The notes below the pieces were generated by a model. The model was not told the origin of the DNA and did no database searches. It was given only the letters and a program-made list of their open reading frames with translations. The translations under genes and the position numbers were made by a program. DNA of 64,000 nt from Parachaetomium inaequale. Taxonomy: Eukaryota > Ascomycota > Sordariomycetes > Sordariales > Chaetomiaceae. Position 1 is the first letter of the stretch, and each line of letters starts with the position of its first letter. The stretch covers positions 62,001 to 126,000 of the forward strand of contig MU854381.1 in NCBI GenBank assembly GCA_033296685.1, in the 5' to 3' direction. Positions 55,298-64,000 of the stretch are shown piece after piece.

Positions 55298-57422
55298 CAC
55301 GCCGGAGCCTGGGAGCTCTGCAGCCTTTGCTGGCGTTGGGGCGTCTCTCGACCGAGTCGCCGGATCCGTCCACAAGATGCCCGCCACCGTGTCGGATGCC
55401 AGGATCAACTAGAGTTTCCGAGTTTGGGGGGAGTGGTTGGGCACGGGTCTCGCTCCCGGGTGTTGGAGGCAGCTTCTATTACACCAAAGGGGCCAGGACA
55501 GTTGAAAAGGCCGGTTCTCTCCGTATTGATGTCAAGATTAGAATCCAAGACAGTGGCGTCACTCCGCGCCGTGCCGAGTCCCACTGTTTGGCAATCCGAT
55601 TGGCCCAAGCTCCCAGTTCTTTGCTCATCGATCTCTGGCCCCTGACTCTCATCAAACCCACAAATTCTATGTACAACGTGAATTTGAGTTTCCTAGGTAT
55701 GTATCTGCGCCATACACTACTTCCACGTTTTGACATGAGGCATACGCCTCTGCAGGCCTTTGGGGCCCGAAGGACGAGAAAGAAGCGGTCTCTGAAGCTC
55801 CTCTCAGAATGCTCTCCCGCCGGGTAAGAGACGGTGTCAGAGAGACCTGTATCGAGACCCCTCAAGGCCGTCCGAGACTTGCCCGGTACCAGGGAGACCA
55901 GAACCCGGTTATGCTAGACAAACAACATCTCGTGGTTAAAGCATGTGACGCCCTGCCCAATAAAGGCACCGAGTTACGGGCTGGCTCATTCACAGAACAG
56001 GAATTGGAGGATTATGTCGTCAACTCTGGTCGAGGTTATCGAGCAGTCCGTCAACCCTACGCCGGCGGTCATCGGTGGATCGAGAATGGCAAGCCAGATC
56101 ATGGACGCTTCACTTGGGAGGGATCACTGGGGGGGCAAGGGAGGATGCTGGGGGCTGAGCATCAGGGGTTGATGAGTTGAGCTCAGCGCCAAGGTGTCCT
56201 CGGACGAACCCGTCACGTCAAGAGGCCAGGCTCAGGCATAGCCCGTGTCAGCCCATCGGCGGCAAGACGGCCGCCCACGGCCGATGGGAGGAGGGTGTTG
56301 CGCCCAAGACGGGGTTTTATCGATCGGCCATGAACCCGTCTTAAGGTTCGCCAAAAAGGGTGCTGGAAAACGTCAGATCCATCGTCTCTGGTACCGACGA
56401 TGCCAGGCCCGCCACGAACGAAAACCACATCGGCCACATCGCGGCGAAGGATGCTCTGTCGACTGCATGCGTCGCAAAGGGTTGCTTGGCGCCCTGTGGT
56501 GGTGCAGGAGTAACCGGCCCGCAAAGCCGGACCGACTGAATCTGGGTCCCACACCGGTAACTACCCTGCAATGACTGCAGCGTCCAGTTTCCAGAACGTG
56601 ATGGTTTGTTGTCCTCCGAGTTGCTTCTGGGATACAGGCTCCACACATGCGTTGGCCGAGGTTCCAGAAGGCGGCCGGGCGTCGCATCGTCGGTTCAGCA
56701 ACGCAAGGCACCCTTCATGTTCCAAAGTTCGAATCCCGTCGCCTATGCACGAGACTGAAATCGGACGTCGAAGCGCGCCTTGGCGGGCTTCAGAACCCAA
56801 CATCCAGGGGATCGCTGGGCAGCGAGAGGAGGCAACGCCTGGGCGGCATTAGAGCCTAAACTGCCACATGGAAATCAGCCAAAACCCAGCAATTTGTCCG
56901 ATAGCCCAGGCCGCCCGACGAATGAGCGGGATTTGCTGCCATGCTGCGTAGCAACCTCTCGTCCGCCCGGACACGGCGCCGTGGATGGGAATCGAGGATA
57001 AATGGCCGCCCCGTGATGCGGCCCCTTGCCCATGCGGAGGCAGCACAGGGGTGGGTGGGTTCTCAGGTCTCTCTCGCCGCCGTTGAAGCCGTTGTGCCGC
57101 AGACTGAGAGCCAAAAGAGCGTTGGGCGATCTTGACGGCCTTGCGGCACACATTACCTGGACATTGTGTAACGTTGGCTACCAAGCACCTCCTCCAACGT
57201 ATGTAGGTACAGATTACATCTCCGTGAACAGCGGCGCCCCCCCTGCAGAACCGTGGCGCAGCCAGGTGCTGTTGGTCTGCGGCGACCGCAACAGGGCCGT
57301 CTGGATCGGCGCCGTTCGACGGCCGGCCCGGTTGCACGTGAAGTGGGGAGGCAACGGCCGCGCCCCTCGGTCGAGTTCATGGCATGGTGATTCCGACCCC
57401 TGGCGGCCATATTGCCAACAAG

Positions 57423-57449
57423 GAGGCGTGCATTTCAAGTGCACGCCTC
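57423..57449. repeat. Perfect inverted repeat (10-bp arms, 7-nt loop)
   Basis: GAGGCGTGCA at 57423-57432 and its exact reverse complement TGCACGCCTC at 57440-57449 flank TTTCAAG. Could form a hairpin or be a dyad protein-binding site; context gives no function. Confidence 0.6.
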
Positions 57450-59523
57450 AGCTATGACGCTAGGCCTGCCGTCTGAGCATCAGGGGCAGCACAGGTCGGG
57501 TCGCCGGGCACGCGATCTGAGCGGCCAGCCTCGCGACAAGCAGCTGGGGAAGGAAGGCACGCTAGATCGGGGCTTTTCTGTCGGGCATAAGCGAGGCTGC
57601 AAGTCACCCTGTTTCAGCTAGGATGAACGGATTGTGGAATGGGGGTGGAGAAAGCCCTTGCCGTCTCGCAGGTCAAATCTCGGAGCGTCTGTCTCCAAGT
57701 CTTCCCATCGGGGCACCCACGAACCGGTGAAGATGGCGATCGGGAGTGGCTGGCCGGGCAGAATGGGCAGACCGGCGCTTGTAGTCGTTTAACTTTGGTC
57801 CGCGCGGCACTTGATAGACGACCCAAACGACCCGCCCTCGTAAGCGAACTCTCATCAAATGAACAGGCTGCTTAGAGCCTCTAGACGGTCAATCTTGTTT
57901 GTATAGGTGGAAACCGACGTGCGCACCATGCGTGCTGAAGGGCCGCTGAAGGGCCGGCAGTGGACGCATCACGACGGGTCAGCGCAGGTCGAAGAAGAGC
58001 GCCTCATTCCCGGGGTCGTCCTACCCATGGACCGGCCGTGTCGGGCCGACCGAGGGGAGGGAGATGCCTCTTGTCCTCCGTAGGCCACGGCCCCTTTCCA
58101 ATGGCCCAGTAATGAGTGGCTGATAATTAAAGACGGCCCACGAACCACTCCGAGGCCGCGGAAGCCAGTCGACGGGTATTCGTATGTTGATTGGGTCGAG
58201 TACTTCAGGTCTCCCCGTCCGAAGGCCTCCCTCCTGGTGGACGGAGACAGGAGCTGGCCCGGGGAGCAATGCCTGGAAGCAATTGGTCGGGAAATGCTGC
58301 TTCGACGGAGTCTGGTGTCCCGGGGCTCAAGCTCGCGAGAGTGGCTGCAAGAAACAACAACATGGCAAGTGACTTGTTCGACGTTGCTTTCTGGCCCGGG
58401 TTGTCAGGTTCGTCTGGCCGACTTTTTAACTCGCAGAAACACCGGCCCGCGTCAAACCCATACCGGGTACTTCGCGCACAATATGATCAAGAGTCGTCAG
58501 CACAATCCCGACATAGAGATTCAGTTCACGGCTGTTTCTCAACGCGCGAGCTGCCTTGTCTCCGATTTGATTCGGGCACATGCGGAGGCTCTTGCCGGTT
58601 GGATGGAAAGTGGATAAAATCAGCACCAAACCACTGCTGCTGGTCTGTGCTTCCCCACCAACTCGGGTTAGCGCGGCGACTCAATTCCAGGGCTGGGTTA
58701 ATCGTGCCAATCTCGAGCCAGTGTGCAAGCCGCCAAACGAAAAATGGTCTACTAGGTAAGGTAGGTCCCATTCTCCAGGAGGCACTGGTCACCCAGAGGC
58801 AATTTTCCCTAAATAGCGCCCCCCGTTTTCCACGCTTCGTTGCAATGGAAGCTGTGGACACTGGACTGACTGCCCAAGGAGGGCTGGGTAAGGCACGGCC
58901 CATTGGGCTTTCCCGTTGATCCACCTACCACCCCTGGTCTCGGCTGGGCGTCTCCAGCGATCCGCTCGACGACCCACTCATGCTTTCCACTTTTTTTCCT
59001 TCGCTCGCTTGTGCCCGTGTCGGCTCCAGCGAGGGGTGCTGAAGGGAGAGCAGCAGGCCAGATAGCCGACTTTCTTGGGCCGTCTCGTCAATCCGCCAAT
59101 TCGTCCATTCGTCCATTCTCCAATCTGTCAACAGGCACGGGCTGGGCCCGGCCGTTACAAAACCAGGGCGGCCTACATAGTCCACACCACCTGGGGGCCG
59201 TGACGCCGTGACGGTCGCCGTGAGCGATGAATGTCAACCCTCCCTCCTCCATGCCGTAACGAGGTAATTCATGCCTCTGCCGCCCTCCGAAGATCCAGGC
59301 CCACTTCATTTTCCGTGCTCGTCAACCTGGCAAGGGGGGTTAAATCAGGCTGTTGGTCCCGGCCACCCATGGGAGCGCCCGTTCCTGAGCGGAGTACCTC
59401 CCCAGCGAGCGAGGAGAAAGGGGCAGTCAGGGTGCCAGGGTAGGGAGGGCGAGCAACCGGAAAGCTTTTTTGGTCGCTCAAATGCGCCTGTACAGAATCA
59501 GCTACAAGTACATCATGTCGACG

Positions 59524-59537
59524 TCTCTCTCTCTCTC
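59524..59537 (+). repeat. CT dinucleotide run
   Basis: Seven TC units in the region upstream of the Zn2Cys6 gene; CT-rich runs are common in fungal promoters and leaders. Confidence 0.6.
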
Positions 59538-59660
59538 GGAGAGAAGTTCAGGACTAGGAAAAGGCAGGCCGGGATCGTGCATGCGTGTATGCGTGCCTGT
59601 GGACTCCTTCGAAGCCCCAACGAACGAACACGGGCGAAGACAGGGGGTTGGTGGATCGGG

Positions 59661-59680
59661 GTCGGTCGGTCGGTCGGTCG
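59661..59680 (+). repeat. TCGG tetranucleotide repeat
   Basis: Five consecutive GTCG/TCGG units about 270 bp upstream of the Zn2Cys6 start codon. Simple microsatellite. Confidence 0.7.
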
Positions 59681-59948
59681 AGGTGGCTGCGAGCCAGCCT
59701 GCGAGGAAGTTACCGGGAAGGGACACCGCGCCTTGCACCTCGCCAATCGAGGTACATGTACCCATGTACCTTTTGGACTTGTGCACTGCACACATCGTTT
59801 GATGAATTTGAGAGCGAGCAGCCACACCAACAACATCGGGCAGGTCAGTCCACAGGAAAGCCGGCCCCGGGTCGCGTCTCTCCCCTTGTCGCCTTTTTAG
59901 GGTCATAGAATCGTGGCTCCATAAAAAAATCTAATTAAATTCCCAACC

Positions 59949-62803
59949 ATGGCTCAACCCCCCGAAGCTGCCCCGTTTCGACTGCAGTCGTCTCTGGACT
60001 CGGCTGCTCCTGGTCAGCCGCGTGTGCAGCCAAACCTCGACGCGCCTGTTGAGCAGAAGCATCCTCCCCAGGGCCAGCAGCAGCAACCGCACCCGCAACA
60101 ACACGACCACCATCCACAGCAACAACATCGACCGCATCAACAACCCCAGCACCACCAACCACACCCCGCTCCGCTAGGCGCACAGCCACCCAGCGCGCCG
60201 CACTCCAGCAGCAGCAGCAGCAGCAGCAGTGTTGCCCATTCCACAGGCACTCGGGCGCGACACAGCCCTGGGATTGACAACGAGAAGACGAGAGCGGATG
60301 GTGTCTTGCCGGCCGACGCCAGTCCAAACAACCTCGCGTCGATTGCACGCCCCGCGGACCCAACGCCCACCGTCCACAGCGCCCAGAGCGACGCGCAACA
60401 CAACGGTATCGCGCCAGGGCCAGCTCCTTCTGACATGGCCAACACGCACCCGGGGCCCGGGCCCGCGCGGCAACCGGTGACATACGCGAGTCCGCCTGCC
60501 TATCCGCCCGCCGGCATGTCGCCTGTTTCGCAATACATGTATTCGACACAGTCAATCCCGTCCGACCCCTACCGGCCGAGCCCGACTACCCTCCCGAGCA
60601 TGCGAACGCTCGACCACCGGCAACCGCAGCCACAGCCGCAGCACGGAATTCCTCTGGGAGCGCACATGGCGGGCCCAACAATGCCGGCACCCGCTCCCGC
60701 GCACATGGGCTACTATGGCGTCCACCCGTCCCACATGTACGGCCTGCCAGATCCCAACGCGATGCGTTTCGCGCTTGCCCCCGGCATGGCCCACGATCCG
60801 CGCATTGCCCTGAGTGGAGGAAGGCACAAAAAGGTACCGACACAGCGACACAGCCCCCCCAATAACCCCTCGGAAGGACGCGCCAGTTGCTGACGATGGG
60901 CCTTTGGGTTGTGGCTGACAGGAAATCAAGCGGCGGACAAAAACCGGGTGTCTGACCTGCCGCAAGCGGAGGATAAAGGTACGTAGTGATCGCTCATTCC
61001 TCCCGTCGTCTCTATTCTGCTTCGCTTCGCTTCCGTCCCCCGGTTGCATATTACCAGTGCCGCTTGTCATGCCACCTCCTGTTGGTTCAGACGGCCAGAT
61101 CAGGACCATGTGTGAGGCGAGTGCGGGTTGTGGTTGGAGGGCAAAGAGCTCCAGGCGCTCGCTTGCGGTCGCTTCGCTGCCATATTACCTAACTTTGGCC
61201 CTGGTTTTGGAGCTGCGCCGAAAGCAAGCAACACCTCTCTGTTTTGGAGCTCTTCTCTCCACCCACCACCACCTACTTTTAGAACTGCCCATCCCCTCCA
61301 ACATCCGAGTCCACCAATTCGACAACCCTCGACCAACACCCTTGCTTTTATTTGCCTTGCTCTAACATAACTTATTCTCCTGGCTAGTGCGACGAGGCGC
61401 ATCCAACTTGCAACAACTGCAAAAAGTCGAAGCGTGAATGCCTCGGCTACGACCCCATCTTCAAGCAGCAACACGGCCCAGCGGCCATTCAACCTGCTCC
61501 AAGCACTCAGCCCACCGCCGCCCCTCCGACTGCCGTGCCCGCACCGGCCGTACCGTCTTCGGCCTCACACCCATATCCGGCGTCGTATCCGCCTTCCCTT
61601 CCGTCGACCATTGTGCCCGACTCGGTCGCGTCAACGACTCCGCAGAGCATCAAGACCGAGCCCAGCTACGACTACTCGACTGCCATTGACCCGGCGCTGC
61701 AGGGGGCCGACACCGCAGGTTCCGCGGGCACACGGGCGCCCCGATACCACCAGAGCAACGCAGCTACAGGTGCGGGCCAGGGCATTGGTGACTCGAACGA
61801 TTTGCGAGGTGGCACCCCCTCCTCTTCTTGCATTCTGTCAGCGCTCTCTCAACCCCAATCGCGGGAGATCATGTCCGCTCATACAATTTCTCCAGCAAAG
61901 AAGATGAAGGTCGATGAGCTTGTCGCTCTGGGCAGCGTGCCGCCCCAGCCGCCAAGCGCGCCGCCATCGGCCGAGACTCTCGCCGAGATCACGAATCTAT
62001 ATACCGGGGTCTACGCCCCAGGCCTCGCACTCTTTTTTGAAACGCGGTGGTATGACTTAGCGAAAACGCGGCCGATGACGGCCAACCCCGCCGCCATGCT
62101 CCACAACAACCAGTTCCTCGTTTCCCTCTTCGCTTCATTCATCCAGACAATATCCGAGATCAAGAGCACCGACCCAGGGGACATGATCCTTGCTGACCAC
62201 CTCGAGTCGTCCGTCGTTTGGTCGCTCGCCCGCCTGCCTCTCTCAATCACACTCACCCAGCGCGAGCAGTACCCGGAATCGGGCCCCGCCGAAGACGACC
62301 CCTGGGAGGCTCGCGGTCGTTTACAGGTCTTTGAAACACTCCTAGCCGGCGAGACACTTGCAGCCAATCCTCTCTCGCCGCCGCCTGCTGGCAACATCCA
62401 CCCGCTGCGCAGAAATGAGTTCGGGTTCTGGCATCAGCTAGCCAACTATCTCCTCCAGGACCATGCGTCTGCTTCGCCTACCGATGTTTCAACAAGAGAG
62501 CGGTGCCTGGGCGTCATGAGAGATCTGTTGGATGGTCGGGAGAACCGCGACGTCCTCTACAGCATCGCGGTCCTGAGGGAGTACACGGCGCACTGGGACG
62601 CCTCCTACAGCGAACAGAACGTGCCCTCGCATCTAGAAGAGTCGGATCCCCGCAGCAAGCTCGCTGTCGCGACGAGGTTTATTCGAGATGAATCCAGCAT
62701 GGCCGGAGGCACAACCAACGTGGTCCGTCGCTTCGCCGACCTTGCTTACCGCGCCTTCGTCCGACCAGGCGTTAACGTCAATAGGAACAGGGGCAGGGGT
62801 TAA
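59949..62803 (+). CDS. Zn2Cys6 transcription factor with Gln/His-rich N-terminus
   Basis: Three exons: 59949-60833, 60922-60978, 61388-62803; 785 residues. The N-terminal 295 residues are disordered with Gln/His tracts and a Ser9 run (CAG-type repeat near 60209). The binuclear zinc cluster, after the linker GGRHKKEIKRRTKTG, has cysteines 305, 308, 315, 322, 325 and 332 (CX2CX6CX6CX2CX6C). A 409-nt intron, far longer than the others here, separates the second and third cysteines. A Pro-rich linker follows, then a helical region from about residue 480 (TLAEITNLYTGVYAPGLALFFETRWYDL) resembling the fungal-specific regulatory domain. It should bind DNA in the nucleus. I do not recognise a named orthologue; the well-conserved MYGLPDPNAMRFALAPGMA segment implies an old regulator. 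Confidence 0.88.
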
Positions 62804-63604
62804 GGGTCACGGTCGACGGGTATTTATTTAACACGGGTGGTGTCCGAGCCGGTGGACTCATTTGCCATTATAGAGCCAGGCGGTGGGAAGGGGGACGGGT
62901 TTTGCATCTGCGGCGGAGGGGCGCCTCGTCGGATTTGGTATTCGACGGCATCTTTGATTTGCTTGTAACTGCATGGCTTTATTGGAGCCGTTTGTACACT
63001 ATATAGAGGGACCGGACCGGGTCATCCCACGGCGCGGCGGTGTGTCGGTCAATGGGGAAAGAAGAGACGCTAACGGCAGAGTTTGGCCGTGGGCCTTTAA
63101 ACAACTCGGCCACATTCTTTGAGTTTCTGGGCAAGTGAACGCCAGGATGGTTGCTACCGTCTTCGTGGGCATGATGATTCAGGCAGGCCAGTGTTTTATT
63201 GCACTCCTCAAGCGGGTGTAATTTTCGTCTTGCTCTCATTCTCTCTGCCAAGACGACACTGTCCCAGGCTGCGATACGTTTACCGGTCATCTTCCACAAC
63301 GTACTGGCGGCGCCCCTATGTACCGGGAACTCTGGGACTGGTCGTGAGGACCAGAAACCATCAATTACAGGGCTACCTACCGAACAGCGAGACAACCAAC
63401 CCTCTCGGTGGCTGATCGTTGAGCAGTGTGGACGACATAGAAGGGAACCAACGGCGGCTATCAAACATACCATAGCACAAGTTGGTGGCTAGGGGTCCGA
63501 AGAATTCCCAACCGCAACTCTGCCGTCCTCCCATCCATGTTGTCCTCAATCTCACAGATATCACCAAGACGGGAAAGTCGCGTCTTGCCCACCCCTCTCC
63601 GTTC
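62804..63604. other. Convergent 3' spacer
   Basis: About 800 bp between the Zn2Cys6 stop and the stop of the dehydrogenase gene. Nothing coding recognised. Confidence 0.5.
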
Positions 63605-64000
63605 TCAGTTGCCCCGCTGCTCCGGGACTACACTTCGCAGCCGCCCTTCCTCGATAGCCATTCGTACGTTGCTGATGGCCCTGGACTTTCATGTTAGCCA
63701 ATCCACTCGACTTATACACGGCAAAAGGTAACCATGGTTCCAGAAGGACTTACCACTCCTCCATCTTGGTCTCCGTCTCAACTGTCCAGGTGCCCATGTG
63801 TGGGACGAGGAGGACGCGGGGGTTCGAGAGCAGGCCCGGGTGGACGTATGGCTCCTGCTCGTAGACATCGAGACCTGCCGAGCTGACCTGTCCTGAGTCG
63901 AGGGCCTCGACAAGCGCTGCCTCGTCTATGACGGCACCCCGCGCCGTGTTGACAATCACGGCACCCTTCTTCATCTTGGCAAACTCTCGTCGAGAGATGA
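63605..64000 (-). CDS. D-2-hydroxyacid dehydrogenase, 5' part outside window
   Basis: The last two exons are visible: from the right edge to 63754, and 63680-63605 with TGA, separated by a 73-nt GTAAGT...CAG intron. The visible C-terminal part carries the D-isomer-specific 2-hydroxyacid dehydrogenase signature: KMKKGAVIVNTARGAVIDE with the substrate-binding Arg, AGLDVYEQEP with the conserved Glu, and PHMGTWTVET with the catalytic His. The protein ends SVVPEQRGN. Fungal members of this type are often annotated as glyoxylate/hydroxypyruvate reductases or mandelate dehydrogenases and use NAD(P)H to reduce 2-oxoacids. The N-terminal substrate domain and the GxGxxG loop lie outside, so specificity and cofactor cannot be judged. 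Confidence 0.88.

Larger units (their letters stand above)
55298..59948. other. 4.6-kb region without recognisable gene
   Basis: Long gap before the Zn2Cys6 gene. Open frames of up to about 240 codons appear on both strands but none shows a domain or consistent splicing. It contains a perfect 10-bp inverted repeat (57423-57449) and, near its right end, a CT run and TCGG tetramers that probably belong to the long 5' leader of the Zn2Cys6 gene. Confidence 0.45.

Noticed and set aside
56735..56760. GTTCGAATCCC, a good match to a tRNA B box
   Set aside because: The flanking bases do not form a T stem and no cloverleaf can be drawn.

Overview
The window is nuclear DNA of a filamentous ascomycete. 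Its genes carry short introns (about 50-130 nt, GTRNGT donors, CTRAC-type branch sites), exons are GC-rich, and several proteins are typical of Pezizomycotina: an AA9 polysaccharide monooxygenase, a fungal alternative oxidase, the calcineurin-responsive factor Crz1, and a divergent histone H4 of the kind described in Neurospora. The gene content points to Sordariomycetes, probably Sordariales. The species cannot be fixed from the sequence alone. Exon structures were built by hand from reading frame, splice signals and family knowledge.

Layout. 1-14 kb: an edge-truncated BAHD-like acyltransferase, a HIRAN-SNF2-RING helicase, a secreted AA9 enzyme, the mitochondrial co-chaperonin Hsp10, a Hal4/Sat4-type kinase and mitochondrial ribosomal protein uL11m. 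14-26 kb: Svf1, a histone H4 variant, a membrane-associated GNAT, alternative oxidase with a recognisable induction element, and Crz1. 27-39 kb: a medium-chain reductase, a small conserved protein, then a 2039-residue low-complexity protein built from W-G/poly-Lys repeats. 39-55 kb: tRNA-Gly, an MFS drug:H+ antiporter, the ER syntaxin Ufe1, a sphingoid base kinase, Rrp1, aspartate aminotransferase, the NatA subunit Naa15 and Mix23/Cid2. 55-64 kb: a 4.6 kb gene-free stretch, a Zn2Cys6 regulator, and the 3' end of a D-2-hydroxyacid dehydrogenase.

The genes do not form one pathway or a secondary-metabolite cluster. Most are housekeeping or stress functions: mitochondrial proteins (Hsp10, uL11m, alternative oxidase, probably Mix23) and stress signalling (Crz1, Hal4-type kinase, Svf1, sphingoid base kinase). 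Divergent pairs (uL11m/Svf1, MFS/Ufe1, Rrp1/aminotransferase) share upstream regions.

The least expected items are two related 260-bp TA-flanked inverted-repeat elements (MITE-like) at 797-1058 and 43940-44197, the W-G repeat protein, the intron-rich H4 variant standing alone without an H3 partner, a GC-AG intron in the Mix23 gene, and a CGG-N7-CGG element upstream of the alternative oxidase gene.
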